Below, piece after piece: positions 11,110-22,400 of a DNA stretch of 64,000 nt; the first letter of the stretch is position 1; the number at the start of each line of letters is the position of its first letter. Source of the stretch: Angiostrongylus vasorum. Lineage: Eukaryota > Nematoda > Chromadorea > Rhabditida > Metastrongylidae. The notes under the pieces are model-generated. The model saw only the letters and a list, made by a program, of their open reading frames with translations, had not been told where the DNA came from and did not search any database. The translations under genes and the position numbers were made by a program. The stretch is from positions 1,682,852-1,746,851 of the forward strand of contig JADANN010000466.1 in assembly GCA_018806985.1 (NCBI GenBank), written 5' to 3'.

Positions 11110-11330
11110 CATAAGAGGAAAATGTGAAATGCAACCACATTGGTGCTGGGATGTAAGCAAAACTCGGAACTCCAGATGGGCTTCGAACCCGAGGTTGCCC
11201 TATTTCCGGAGATTCACATGCTATCCACCACACCAATCGAGGCCTTTGCTTTGCCTTTCTGTCGGCCAGTTTTTTACCCCAACGTTGCTATCTTGCACTT
11301 GAAAGCGTTAGGCTGTTCAAAAGCACTGTG
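11110..11330 (-). repeat. SINE family D (D2 type)
   Basis: AATGTGAAATGCAACCACAT, GGGCTTCGAACCCGAGG (B box on the minus strand) and CTATCCACCACACCAATCGA (A box complement) identify a minus-strand copy. Confidence 0.65.
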
Positions 11331-11389
11331 TTAGCTGAGAGAAAACAAAGGAAACATTAATCTATGTTTTCAAACCTACCGTAATTTAA

Positions 11390-11560
11390 CCTCGGTGTAA
11401 AAATAATTGTTGTGCTCTCGCTACGACAAAGAAGACGGCACATCGAGAAAACGAACAACTGTGGACCATCGACACGGGTCACCAGCGCTGGTGAAGACGA
11501 AGACGTCGAAACTTTAACCGAAATAAATCTATTTATCAAACACGTGTAAGCTCAGCAATT
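11390..11560 (+). repeat. Family E fragment with degraded hammerhead fold
   Basis: GCGCTGGTGAAGACGAAGAC then GTCGAAACTTTAACCGAAAT matches the family E end. The hairpin GACG-AAGA-CGTC and GAAAC are intact, but CTGANGA is CTGGTGA and the cleavage triplet is gone. Confidence 0.5.
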
Positions 11561-12094
11561 TAAATACTAACCTATGTATTAATTTATATGCTCTTACGAA
11601 CTGCCCTTGTTGAGCTGATTCGAGGTTGGTAAAAGTTGTCATTGTTGCTGTTGTCGTTGTCGTTATCGTGGTTGTTGTTGTCAACAAAGGCAATTCGTAT
11701 GAAGATATAAATAAATATATCGATTATTTATTTCGAGGTGTATAGACAGTCGGTCTTTTGAGATATTAAGAAGCACTAACTCTTTCCTCGTGTTATGTTC
11801 CATCTACATCTACGTCACGTCGACGTTCACTACTATGTCCCTTTCTCAGTTGGACTTACTTTGCTTATTGCACTCACTTTCTTAGTGCCCTCCGTTTTCT
11901 TGTCTTTTTTTTCTACTAGGATCGGAGATATCTAAATTTAAAATTTCAATGAATTGAAAGAAAATTGAAAAAATTGTGGCTAAGAATTTAAGAAGAAATG
12001 ACGTCAAATTTCCACCTGCCCAAGGAGAAATGTGTGAATAACAATTTCTTAACTGCTATCTTTTTATTTGTTGCCTATCATTATTTTCTACGGT

Positions 12095-12320
12095 AGTGTA
12101 TGATGTGAAAAACAACCACTATGATGCTGAGACAATAGACAAACTTAGACCCCAAGCCAGATTCGAACTCTCGATTACCCTTTATCAGGGGTCACGTGCT
12201 AGCCAGTGCACCGTTGAGGCCCTTGCTTTGCCTTTCTATGCGCCAGTTGCTACCTAACGGTGCCATCAGCAAGCACTCATCAACGGGAATACCCTGCCGT
12301 TAAAAATGACGATAGGCAAT
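12095..12320 (-). repeat. SINE family D (D2 type)
   Basis: TATGATGTGAAAAACAACCA and CAGATTCGAACTCTCGA (a near-perfect B box on the minus strand) precede GCTAGCCAGTGCACC (A box complement) and the GGTGCCATCAGCAAGC end. Confidence 0.65.
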
Positions 12321-12389
12321 AGATAAAAAAGGATAACATTGTGCTTTGAACTAAAGTCTCAACTTAACTGGGTTTAATGCCGATTTGTT

Positions 12390-12560
12390 CTCCCCAGGTC
12401 ATTCATGGTGACAGATGATTGCTGATAGCACCTAGATAGAAGACTGCTTGAGAGAAAGGCAAGGTAAAGAGCCACAGTCGTGCAGTGAGTAACACGTGAG
12501 ACCCTGGAAAAGAAGTAATTGCAAGCTCGAATCTGACCTGGATCTTCTAATTTATAGAAA
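12390..12560 (+). repeat. SINE family D-like fragment
   Basis: The head GTCGTGCAGTGAGTAACACG and B box-like AGCTCGAATCTGACC suggest a plus-strand, 3'-truncated D2-type copy. It sits tail-away from the minus-strand copy at 12095. Confidence 0.45.
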
Positions 12561-12780
12561 ATCTAGGGATGCTAGAACTCAGCTGGAAAGCAACATAAGA
12601 AGTTAGTGCGTCCAGGCAGAGAGCGAGAGGGGAGTAGTGGATTACGATTTAATGAAGCTGATATTCGCTTCAACGTTTTTAAGGTATCCCATATAAAAGA
12701 AGAGTGAGAAGGTTTTCTTGAATGTCTAGCTTTGCTTTGGTAGCTTAATAATTATAAATGAACTTAAATGATATGTAGTA

Positions 12781-13052
12781 CTAATTATTCAGTGTCTTCA
12801 CAATTTGAGCGAAATTTTCTTCCTGAACATTTTTAGCTGAGTACTTTGTGATTTGACCTAGAAATAGAGTACGCTGGATAATTTCGATATATTTATATTT
12901 CTCGATGTCAGATTGGAACCCTAGTTGAGCTCCAGTGAATTCATCTCTGCCATCAGTAATCCTATCGATCACCGAGCGACTCGAGCCGGCACCAACAAAG
13001 AGTCCATTCATTCCCTGCCACGTGCCACAGCTATCCAGTGGTTTCCGCTTGC
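12781..13052 (-). CDS. Putative C-terminal exon of an unknown protein
   Basis: The minus-strand frame starts at an acceptor (TTTAAGCTTAG, next to 13052) and ends at TAA near 12781, giving about 89 residues. It reads KRKPLDSCGTWQGMNGLFVG, continues through a charged middle (DRITDGRDEFTGAQ) and ends FAQIVKTLNN. The C-terminal half looks helical; no membrane segment or known motif is visible. The frame shares no repeat with the rest of the window, and codon use is unremarkable. It may be the last exon of a gene whose upstream exons I could not identify. Function unknown. Confidence 0.4.
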
Positions 13053-13694
13053 CTAAGCTTAAATGAAGTGCGTCACATCACCTGTAATGAGCCCCTTAAT
13101 TTTTCTCTCTTTTGACCAAATGGTCCTCTTCAGTGGCTCATTGAGCTATGCTATAATAAAGAAATAAATTTTGGATGTACATAGCGCTTACTGTCAACAA
13201 CGACTCCAATTCCAAATGGCCTCCGTTGTGGTTCTTAGTAACTTGGTTGTAGTCGATTACCCTTATCAGCATGTGTACAGCAGAGACCGATGGTTTGAAT
13301 CCACTTGTGTGTAGGGCAACTAATTCGTTCTGAGCTTAAAGCTTCAAGTGACCATACTGGGACGGGCCACATAACTCCTGAGTACCTTGTTCAAGAAGTA
13401 GGGTGGTGCTTTCGTTGCTTAACTTAGAAAAAATAGGCTATAGTGTTCGTTACCTCCATTTCTCTCCCAGTAAGTTCCTCATTTCAATTTTCTATAGTTT
13501 TTTTCACTATGAGAAATATTACTACTCACTTTCATTTTTTTACAGTATTCTCAATGCACACTTCATTCTTCCATAGGCGTTGTTGAAAACTAACTTCTTC
13601 ACAACGAATTTTCGATTTTTTTTACTGTGAACTTAGCTTTGCATTAATTATTTTCTTCGTTTCAGGGTTCATGTTGTATTCTGTGAGTTCCATT

Positions 13695-13920
13695 TTCTTG
13701 TGAGGTTCACAGCAGTGTTAATTTTTTTATTTACTGCCTATTATAATTTTTGGTATTACGTGTGTAACAACCACAATGATGCTAAGATATCTGCAAAACT
13801 CCGAACCGCACGTGTCGGGGGGTGGGAAACGAACGCGGTATTACCGTTTTCGAAGGATAACGCGTTCACCATCACACCATGCAGGTCCTTCGTTCCGCCT
13901 GTTTCTCGGCTAACAATATT
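13695..13920 (-). repeat. SINE family D (D1 type)
   Basis: TTTACTGCCTATTATAATTT, CAACCACAATGATGCTAAGA, GGGGGTGGGAAACGAACGCG (B box on the minus strand) and CGCGTTCACCATCACACCAT (A box complement). Near complete. Confidence 0.7.
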
Positions 13921-14097
13921 GTAATTGCGCCGATTTTGTTTTTTATGAATGCGTTTTTCTTACTACCCATGTTTCTTCTTCACAATATGCTACATTTCTG
14001 TTCTTTATTTGAGCGTTAACAGAGTAGTCGTCTCGCAATCCAGTCTGAATTAAATTGTTGAAGTTCATGAAATGCTACGTTTAGTTCCGTCTTTCAG

Positions 14098-14922
14098 ATG
14101 GAGACTGATTACGACAACATTGAGAGGACATCACTGCATCCCCTACTTTCCTCAATACTGTTCCTGAACATTTTCGAATTATTCCTGCTGTTTGCTGCTA
14201 TTCTATTGAATTTGTTATTTCTATCTGTACTTCTGCAGTATTCAGTTTTTCATATTCATTTACGAATAATATGTCTACATATTACATCTGCAGTAACCCT
14301 ATTAACTGTGTATTCGCTAATCAGATCAGTTGCTAGTGTTTATCAGGTCTTTGGTAACCAAATAATCACAGTGAGTTTATCAGATTACTTTTCATTCCAA
14401 ATATTTTTTCGAAATTTAATCATAGAGATGCTGAGGTATGAGGAAAACTCATAACCTCAGGAGGGATTCCGAACCCCTTGATCACTCTTATCATATCCTC
14501 ACATGCTATCCATCACACCAACCGAGGTCCTTGTTTTGCTTATCTCTCAGCCATGTTTTTACTTTATCGGTGCTACCCATCAAGAGGATTGCATAGTACA
14601 TATATATTTTAACTGGAAACGTTGTAAGTAAATTTCAACCTCAGTCCAACTACGAATATTTGTGGACTCCCTATTAACCTCTAGAACTCTCTATTCCCAT
14701 ATATTTGAGATTTTCTTCTCCATTGCTAATATGGTTTTTTTTAGGGAAACAGACGACGCGTCCTCGTGTTTCTTCGTGCATGTCGTGCCCACATGTTTCT
14801 GTGTGTTGTTCATCATCTTTCCATTAGTACTGGTCATCGAAAGAGCAATTGCTACCGAAAAAGTTCGCGGTTACGAAGATTTTCACTTTCCATCTGGAAT
14901 GATGCGGCTTTGTCTAGTTTTT
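14098..14922 (+). CDS. SRE-like chemoreceptor GPCR, partial (two exons)
   Basis: Probable nematode chemosensory 7TM receptor of the SRE/SRA superfamily. Exon 1 is 14098-14353: ATG lies directly after TTTCAG, which suits either an acceptor or a spliced-leader trans-splice site. It encodes two hydrophobic segments (around LFLNIFELFLLFAAILLNLL and LHITSAVTLLTVYSLI). The donor GTAACC at 14354 leaves one base, which joins in phase with exon 2 at 14645 (after TTCAACCTCAG). Exon 2 encodes TM3 and the family signature IERAIATEKVRGYEDF, and ends at a GTGAGT donor at 14923. Later exons were not found before 15.5 kb, so the gene may be truncated. A family D SINE (about 14425-14615) sits in the intron. 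Assignment rests on the ER-IAT-x(3)-GYE motif and hydrophobicity. Confidence 0.6.
14425..14615 (-). repeat. SINE family D inside the SRE-like intron
   Basis: GAGATGCTGAGGTATGAGGA, GATTCCGAACCCCTTGATCA (B box complement) and GCTATCCATCACACCAACCG mark a minus-strand D2-type copy. It makes up most of the 291-bp intron. Confidence 0.6.
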
Positions 14923-15255
14923 GTGAGTTGCCCTTTTATTTTCCTTTCTCAACAAGCTATGAAAACTCCCGACTACCCAAAAAGCTTTTAAAACTAGCTT
15001 AATATTGAAGGCTTACTTAAGCACTTGAAAGCGCCGTTTTTGGCAAAAATGCAATCCCAAGCACATTATCCTTTTCACTGCTCTGTTGCTGGTTTAGGAA
15101 GATTTTTTGCCCCTTTTTTTTGCCGCTAAAGACCAGTCCCAGTTTGTTCCCACTTTGTCGGCATATGTAATGTGCCATTCTGAATCGAAAGAGGGTTACT
15201 CCTTCTCCCTTGATTTCTTCTAGAAACGGAAAATTTCCTTATAGTGTACTTACTC

Positions 15256-15483
15256 CTAACTGCACTTCCACACGGAAACGTTGAAGTTCTTTTCATTGTT
15301 GGCGATCTTTCTGGGAATGTCACGTTTTATACCGTAATTTAACATCCAGGAACACATTCCAACCACGGCGATAGGGTAAGGAACTTGGTTGGGGATTGAT
15401 AAAATCAGCATAAAGGTATAAAATATGAGCCAAGGCAAATGCGAAGACGATCGTTCATGATTTACAAGGGTTTCTCGGTACAC
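15256..15483 (-). CDS. Possible membrane-protein exon, unknown family
   Basis: A minus-strand frame of about 75 codons with one clear hydrophobic stretch (WLIFYTFMLILSIPNQVPYP, then IAVVGMCSWMLNYG) followed by a basic KRDIPRKIANNEKN tail and a stop. GTAAGT lies shortly after the stop, so the reading frame or the end may be misjudged. I do not recognise the family; a chemoreceptor C-terminus is possible but lacks diagnostic residues. Confidence 0.25.
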   Translation of the reverse strand: MYRETLVNHERSSSHLPWLIFYTFMLILSIPNQVPYPIAVVGMCSWMLNYGIKRDIPRKIANNEKNFNVSVWKCS

Positions 15484-15719
15484 ATGGTAATCTATCGGTT
15501 AAGAGGCATGCAAAAGAGATGGAGTTCTTTTAGGTATCTTATGGTGTTGAGAGAATGTCTAGCAAGGAGTATTATTTAAATCAAGCCATTTCGCCTACAA
15601 AGATTTGAATACAAGCTTTTAACGCCTTTGCATTCTGGAATTTGAAGATTTTTTTCTTTTTCATAAAGAACTCCATTGAATAGTTATATATTTGCAATAC
15701 CTGTCCAACTGTTGATTGT

Positions 15720-15960
15720 TTAATCATTCGAACGGCGCCAGTAAAGTCTTGCTTTCCTCCTACTGCATTCAAGAGTAGTGCAGTTGGTTGTGCTCGCTCT
15801 AGGAACTCTAAAAGTTTCATGTTTCCTTCCAGGATGTTCTCGAAGAATATCGACCATGTGGTCGATGGTCTTCCTGGTAAACGCTTCACATCCTGCTGAA
15901 CCCATTTGCTAATGATTCTTGGTCTGAGGTTGTTGTTAAAACGCATGGCGTTTGCAGCTC
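15720..15960 (-). mobile_element. RTE LINE 3' fragment
   Basis: The minus strand encodes the typical RTE C-terminus: WVQQDVKRLPGRPSTTWSIF, then FLERAQPTALLLNA and FTGAVRM in shifted frames. It corresponds to the region near 60600-60790 of the longer RTE copy. Truncated and frameshifted. Confidence 0.65.
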
Positions 15961-16397
15961 ATTTATTCTTCGACATTTTGGCCTATGAGGCATGAGGTCG
16001 ACATTAGGCGTATGCTGATTTTTGGTCGTTTGCACTTGTCAGATCTCCGATTTCTCAATAGGATTGTCTACTCATGTGACTTTCAATTACGTGCAAAAAC
16101 CTGAAGGGATAACATGCACGGGAAGGTCTAAGTACTACCGCTGCACCATCTTCGATATAGAAAATTCTATGCGAACAGCTGTAATTTGTTCAATTTCCTA
16201 CGCGTTGAAGGATACTGAAATCCATGATTGGACGAAGTTGTTAATGTTGTTAAGATCTTGATTCTTATGCAGTACTACAGGCTGGTCGTTATTCATTCAG
16301 TGAGAATCTCGCATTGATATGTAAAGTGTTGAGAGCCGAGCAAGTGTGTTGGTGAGACCGGCCGGTAGCTTAATCAGAGGTAGATTCGGCCGTTTAC
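15961..16397. other. No supportable feature between RTE fragment and mariner
   Basis: An open 79-codon frame at 16022-16261 has no recognisable motif and is bounded by neither convincing splice site. Confidence 0.35.
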
Positions 16398-17594
16398 TAG
16401 GTTGTTCAGAAATAGATGAGCGTTTTTTATCTATATCATTTAAGGTTAATCAAAATAAAAGACATCTGAATCTACACATTTTTTGCCAGTAAGAAACAAG
16501 TTTATAGGTTGCATAAAATTCTGGAGTTCTGGAAGCGATGAATTCGTTGAAGGCATCTTTTCTGTAATCGTGATTGGTGAAGGATTTCTTGCGCGGGAAG
16601 TTGTGAAGGTGCTTGAAGAAGTGATAGTCGATAGGGGAGAGTGAATATAGCGCATGAGGCAAAATTTCGTAGCCCCACTCGTTCAATTTCTATAGCGCTG
16701 GTTCCGCAGTGGGAGGCCGGGCGTTGTCGTGGGAAAGGATTGGTTCTTTTCTGTTGATAAATGACAGTCATTGTTGTTGGAGTTTACGGTGCATTTCGTC
16801 GATTTGTTGGCAATACTTCTCTGCCGTAATCGTTTCTCCCGGATTCAAAAAGCTGTGATGAATTAGCCCGGCTGCAGACCACCAAACAGTTACTGTAACC
16901 TTTTTTGGTGCAATTTCTGCTTTGGGAAGTGTTGTCGAGCCTGATCGCAATCGAGCAATTGAGCTGAACGTCGCCGGTTATAGAACAGAATCCACTTCTC
17001 GTACTACGTCCCAATTCGTTCAATGGTCGTTTTTGTTGCGCAGAATAAGACCAGACGACAATTCAAATCGGCGACCACCCACTTGTCGAGTTCTTTTGTC
17101 TTTCCTATACGACTCAATAAGTGGAAATTGTTCCTGTGCTTACGCCAAGCTGTTCCGTAAACTCTCCAACAGTTTTTAGCATGTTTGCTTCCACTAGTGC
17201 CTTCAATTCGTCATCGTCAAGTTCGCTGGGATGTCCATGGCCTTCCTTATCTTCGAGGTCGAAATCACCAGATCGGAATTTCAGGAACCATGTTCGCACT
17301 GTTGATTCACCAACACTAACCTTTAGAACAAACTTCTTTAACGTTTCGAGCCGTCTGTGCTTCACTACGACCGAGTTTGAACTCACAGAAGAAATTTTGA
17401 TAAAAAATTCTTTTCTGACTTCTGAAATTGCAAAGCTCAAAGTTTGTAAAAAGATTTATATACAAAGAGTTAGAAAGTGCGTAAAATTACCTTAAGCGTA
17501 TATAATATTACTAGTTAAAAAGAATGTTTTTCCACTAAAAAATACATTAAAGCAATAAACATTTTAAAACGCTCATTTATTTCTCAACAACCTA
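16398..17594 (-). mobile_element. Mariner-family DNA transposon, near full length
   Basis: About 1.2 kb, bounded by inverted repeats at 16398-16426 and 17566-17594 that match at 27 of 29 positions (both start TAGGTTGTT and end GAGCGTTTT). Both ends begin at TA, the expected duplicated target. The transposase lies on the minus strand between them. Length and structure fit the mariner superfamily. Confidence 0.85.
16446..17440 (-). pseudogene. Mariner transposase, frameshifted
   Basis: The transposase cuts and pastes the element using a D,D,D triad. The N-terminal part, 17440-17114, is open: a helix-turn-helix pair with VSVGESTVRTWFLKFRSGDF, DLEDKEGHGHP and VGEFTEQLGVSTGTIS, typical of mariner DNA-binding domains. 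The middle is spread over three frames with stops. The C-terminal part at 16686-16450 shows LYSLSPIDYHFFKHLHNF, equivalent to the conserved PYSPDLSP-DYHFF block that carries the last catalytic Asp, then ASRTPEFYAT. At least three frameshifts exclude an active protein, although the inverted repeats remain good. Confidence 0.85.
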
Positions 17595-18402
17595 ATAGAT
17601 AGCGGTTGCTTTACGAATACGTATTTCGGGGTTGCGTGTTTGATTTCCGAAGGAATACTGTTAGGATGAATACATACTAACTAGTACGACACGAGCTTCT
17701 GGACGTTGATGTGGAAGAGATCGGAGTAAAAGTCATAGATAACATTCTCTATTGCGTTTACCTATACAATTAGCATTTCGTCAGAACACTAGAGAGCTCC
17801 CTTCTTGTTGTAACAATTGTTGATGTCTCGTCATCGATGAAGTTGCTGTTCCCGACGGTTCAGAAAATGCTGTTACTCTTTTATCCCTAAGATCTTCTTC
17901 TACAGCTCGTCTTCAAAGCTTTCAATGTTGGTTGGAAAGTTCGTGGTTTTTTACAGCTCGAGGACTTCTGGACTGAGATGTTTTCGGTGATTTCCAAACA
18001 CACGGTTTCGTTAGCGTTGTTACGAATGTGTTGTCGGAACCAATTGTGTTCCTCATTGATGTTGTCAAATTAGTCAATTTAATGGAAGAAAAAGAAGGAA
18101 CTTAAGCAAATGGTTGACTATTATACAAACGCTGTTTTCTTTCTATTCTTGAAATCGAAGTTGTTGTTACAGCAGATGACACCATTCAGCTGCTTATCGT
18201 TGTGTTTTTAGGTGACAATGCTATTCTGTTACTTCATAATAACATAGTACTGAAGAACTGTTACATAACTGAAGCTCGGGGTGTAGAAATATCAGGTTTC
18301 TTCTTTTCAAATGCCACAGATTGTAGAAGAGCAGATCCACCTTAATGGCAAATTTGGCCATTGTGGGCAGAGCTATCATTCGATTTAGACTATTGCGATT
18401 AA
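17595..18402. other. No supportable feature
   Basis: No exon, RNA gene or recognised repeat is visible. The sequence is T-rich with frequent GTTGTT and TTCTTC runs. Confidence 0.4.
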
Positions 18403-18600
18403 GGGCGCCTGTAGCGCAGTGGTCGGAGCAGCACTATAGTGCTCAGGGGATCGATCCCCCCAGACTCACATAGCCCCTCCATCCTTCCGGGGTCGGCAGA
18501 TTGTTACCAGACTTTTCTAGGGAGGGTAGCAGCACTGACTCGGTATATCGGTAATGCACCATGAGTCACTGTGAAGGCCGGATATGCACTTTCTACATTT
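18403..18600 (+). repeat. SINE family A, 3'-truncated
   Basis: The head is well preserved: GGGCGCCTGTAGCGCAGTGG (A box) and GGGGATCGATCCCCC (B box). The body stops near GGCCGGATATGCAC, just before a family B SINE. Confidence 0.7.
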
Positions 18601-18607
18601 TATTGTC

Positions 18608-18925
18608 AGGGGGGCGGAGATAACGCAGTGGTTAATGATGCCATCCATCAGGAAGCAAAGGCAATAGTTCGATCTCCTCCCTAACCTCGCCCTCCAGTCC
18701 ACGTGCTAACGCCCTAACCCGGCTATCTCCATGACTGCAAGGAAAATTCACTTGACCAGCATTCTACGAAATTCATAAAGAAGGCGAAATCCTCAAGCAG
18801 CAGCTGAAACAACACGCCAAAGGTTCAAAGACCATAATGGATGTTGTATGCGAGAAAACGAATTGAACGTGAAAAGTGCTGGGATCCGCACAGTGGATGT
18901 GACGACGGGCCATGTAAAATAAGAA
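18608..18925 (+). repeat. SINE family B
   Basis: GGGGCGGAGATAACGCAGTGG (A box) and AATAGTTCGATCTCC (B box), then TTCTACGAAATTCATAAAG, CTCAAGCAGCAGCTGAAAC, and the GGGATCCGCACAGTGGATGT end. This is the best reference copy of family B in the window. Confidence 0.7.
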
Positions 18926-19246
18926 AAAAATTTTAATTGGCCTGCATTAATAAGGAGAGCTTAAGGTTTAGAAGTGTGGCATAAAAACTGCTGATTGACA
19001 AGGATGTGGAAAGGGACTCAGTGGATTTGTTCTTAAAATATTTGTAGTTTTTTCTCATCAAGTGGTTTCAATGTCGTTGTTCTAACAGATGAAACAACAA
19101 GTCGTGGTACAACTGAAGTGCTTTGATCTTGGAGGTAAAGGTAACATAGTTTAGTACAGTTCAGGGAAAGAATAAAAAGTGTACCATGATATAGTTGTGC
19201 AGTCAGTCACCGTTCTTGTTCTTTCTCTGATATTAATTGAAAAATA

Positions 19247-19518
19247 AAAATGATAAAGCTCTCGGCGTTGATCAATCTCTAGGGGATGCGCCATGCATTG
19301 GACCTTATTAAGCATCGTTTGGAGATGATTAGATGCATATCTGGCCTTTACAATGACTTGAGGTGGCCTGCTGATATATCGAGCTAGTGATTCCATCCTC
19401 CCAGACAAGTCTGGTACCAATTTGTACACTTCGGAGGGATGGAAGGGTTGGTGGGCCGTGGTTGCTGGGATCGATTCCAGGTGTATGTAGCAGGGCGCCT
19501 CCGACAACTAGCGCTCCC
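19247..19518 (-). repeat. SINE family A with 11-bp target-site duplication
   Basis: A minus-strand copy: GATAAAGCTCTCGGCGTTGA at its 3' end, and GCGCCTCCGACAACTAGCGC at its head. TGATATTAATT occurs at 19225-19235 and again at 19519-19529, flanking it exactly. The 118-codon frame across it is a by-product of the SINE. Confidence 0.8.
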
Positions 19519-19539
19519 TTGATATTAATTACTTACTTG

Positions 19540-19930
19540 ATGCTTGATACTTGAACGCGCCGTCATCACTACTTGTGCCTGCCCCCAGCATAATCACCAC
19601 TTTTCGGAGATTTACTGGTTAAGCCATTGTGGTTCCCTGGAATCCCGAGGACAGCCTGGCCAAAGTCTGCCCCAGGTCGTCTCCACGACAGGCATTCGCA
19701 GCCCTTGTGGATCAGAGGGGGATTTACCACAGTGCAAGTTTGATACCAAGACGGTGTTGGATCCTGGTATTGGTTTACTCTTAGCTAGGCTTCCTGATGG
19801 AAACGCCGGACCCCCTTCTCAGCTTAGGGAGACCCTATCGGGGGGACGAATCCCCCCGCTGTACATCGCAGTCCGACACCCAGGAACACCTCCCAGTCAC
19901 GATGAGGCGGTAAACCGTTGGGAGGCTTGA
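19540..19930 (-). repeat. Family C repeat, copy 3
   Basis: Read on the minus strand it starts CCTCCCAACGGTTTACCGCC and ends GCGCGTTCAAGTATCAAGCATCAAG. Both ends agree with copy 1, so this copy appears complete. The 128-codon frame on the plus strand is not conserved. Confidence 0.75.
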
Positions 19931-20565
19931 TATTGATAAGAAATAGCAATGTTGTTGTTGCTTGCCACACAGGGCTTGGTCGTTATTTTCCCATTAAAAT
20001 TCGCACCTGCTTGCCTTCCAAATAAGCTACCGTAATCAAAGCTGTTTTTTCTTACCAGCTCTTTAGAGTTCATCATGGAAAATCGCAGGTGCTTCCGATA
20101 TCCTTAGCTTATAATAAAAGAGCCTATTTCAATTCTCTGTAGTATTTCTGGAACTTAATGTCTTCTCGTTGCTATAAAAATGTCTTAGAAGAGTTTTTTT
20201 TCTCTTCTTGATGGAATTTCTCGATTTGTATTCATCATACTCAGCCATAGAGCCTGGGACTACTTTTTTTGCCTATGAAGCCTTGTAAGTGCACCCCCAT
20301 TTTTGAATTTAGAAACACATGAAAAAATTTCTTGATGGTTTTTTTCCACGTCACTTTAAGCACAAAACGTTGTGACACCCGACATGAGGATATCTATGCG
20401 ACCAGATGTTAAGCTAGTCTTAAAGGTTTCCAGTGTTGCGGAATCATCCTTCTCTCACTTGGTTTCAGATTTTAGTTCCTTGAAAAGTTCCATTATTTTC
20501 CTAGCGATTACGTTTATTTTAATTAGTATTTAATACTCACATTTGAATTACTTCAATGGCCCCTC
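19931..20565. other. No supportable feature
   Basis: Nothing I can identify as an exon, RNA gene or repeat family. Confidence 0.4.
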
Positions 20566-22400
20566 ATCACTGGTCGTTTGGGACCGAACTTAATTTCCTT
20601 TCGTTTCTATCTCGCGCAATCATCATCCATAGTGGCGCTATGATTCAAACATAGTGATGTCCTCGATGCCCATTCCGTAATTCTGGAATCATTTCCTTCT
20701 GCGAGTGCAGATGGTTGATGTCGCGAACACGTTGGCGTTTTGTTGGTGATCATTCTGCTGTTTTTCGTTCATCTGTCATCTGTTCTTCTTATTATGTGAC
20801 CGGCCCAGCTGTATTTCGTTATCGATGTACAGTCTCCTGGATGCCGAAGATGGGATAGGTTGCGAAGATCTGAGCTGCGCAGTCTGATTGGAGGTTGTTA
20901 TTACCGGTTGACTCTCAGAAAACATCGTTAGAGCACTTTGTGGGTAGTGCGCAGTTTTCTTGACATGGGTGAGCTATCAGCCTACGTTCCTGCTGCATAA
21001 CAGAGCGCTGCGCTGACTCTTGAATCGAAAGGTGTGCAAGGGAAATTTTTTTTCGTTAGTTGATCGGCGACTTCCTTAATTAGCCCGAATACGGCCCATG
21101 TTGCTCACCTTATTTTGTCCAATTCCCTCTTCATGTTGTTCTCCATGTTCATTGAACGTCCATGTTACAAGTACCAGGTGATCTCTGCAATCAGAGAACC
21201 ATGCAGTTCGATTTTACTTTCGCCCATGGGTTCTTCATGGGCTGGGTATTCTTCCGATTTATGTGCAGTCGATCTTTTCTCCCACTTCGTTAAGTTCATT
21301 GTGCACTGCCTATGGTTCACTGGAACTTCTCGAAAAGGTAACGATGTTATCCTTGAAACGAAGATTTAATAGGAATCTTTCCGTAAGTGCGTGTGCTCTC
21401 TTCATCCCATTCAAGTGACTTTTACCTATTAAAGTGTGGTAGTAAATAGTTTTTCGCGATATTGTTTCGCCTTGTTCAACATCTCCTCTTGTGGGCATGG
21501 AAAGGAGTCATTGAAAAAGTTGCATATTCGTACTGCAGTTCCCATAAGTCAGCTGGTTTTCGTATCTAGGATGGACCCACTTTTTGGTTTGATTGGCACT
21601 GATAGGATTGCATTCGTTTTGACGCTGCTAATATTTTTCTCTTAATGGACAAAGGTAAAGACATGCAGCATGTGATGCTTCCGGCAGCATTCTTTAAACC
21701 CAATACATGGTTTGGACTTCCATGCAGCAAAATCCCTGTCTAAATCCTGCTTGCTCAACTGGTTGTGCCTCATGAAAGATTTTAGATATTCGCATAAGGA
21801 TAGTCTTCGCGAACAGCTTGTACAGTGCATTCAACATGATTATTGGAGGGTCTTTATGAACATCTTTTATTTATGAAGATGAAGAAAGACGATCACCTTC
21901 CTTTGGTTGGATGACTGTGCGCGGCGTCCTCCACTTGTCTGGAATTTTCTCTTTCTGAAGGTAAGATATCATTTGGGTTGCGAGAACTACATGTAATTTG
22001 TGACGTCCAGCTCGGCGGTGGTACTATGTGGGCTGTGGAGCTGTGTCTGTCTTTTTGCTGTCTCTGGCAAGTGGAACTCCAATGGATAGAATGCGTGGCA
22101 GTTTTGCAACCGCGTGATTTCACGGTCGGAGACTGGGATTGTGCAGCGGAGAAGATTGCCATAGAACTTTTCTATCATCAATCCCATATCATAGTGGTAT
22201 GCCTTGATAGCTCCTCTTCGTTCACCAAGGCGGATAGGAGAAGATTATGTTCGGAAAGATCCCGATGGCACTTCTTCAGACTAGATCGTTTGTGAGCTGC
22301 TTCCACAAACTTTTTTCTGCCTTTAACGACATATATCCTCGAGCAAAGATTTTCTACAGCTAGCATTCATTATCAGCCGTTCTAGGTGTGTTGAAGCTGG
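20566..22400 (-). mobile_element. Decayed RTE LINE (RT region to 3' end)
   Basis: On the minus strand, pieces of the RTE protein appear in order but in shifting frames. At 22366-22178 is KKFVEAAHKRSSLKKCHRDL (linker before RT). At 21840-21700 is an RT stretch with EAQP and AGFRQGF-like residues just after a YKLFAKTI-like stretch. Near 21240-21110 is the block equivalent to ETSSYVYLG...ENDL. Near 21010-20780 are segments corresponding to the SRKLRTTHK and WAGHI motifs. Multiple stops and frameshifts show an old copy. Confidence 0.65.

Noticed and set aside
13200..13420. Possible tRNA-like sequence with GGTTTGAATCCAC near 13291
   Set aside because: The B box is close to consensus but no A box at the right distance and no second copy was found.
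19544..19930. 128-codon plus-strand frame
   Set aside because: It is antisense to a family C repeat, and the frame is not kept in the other three copies.
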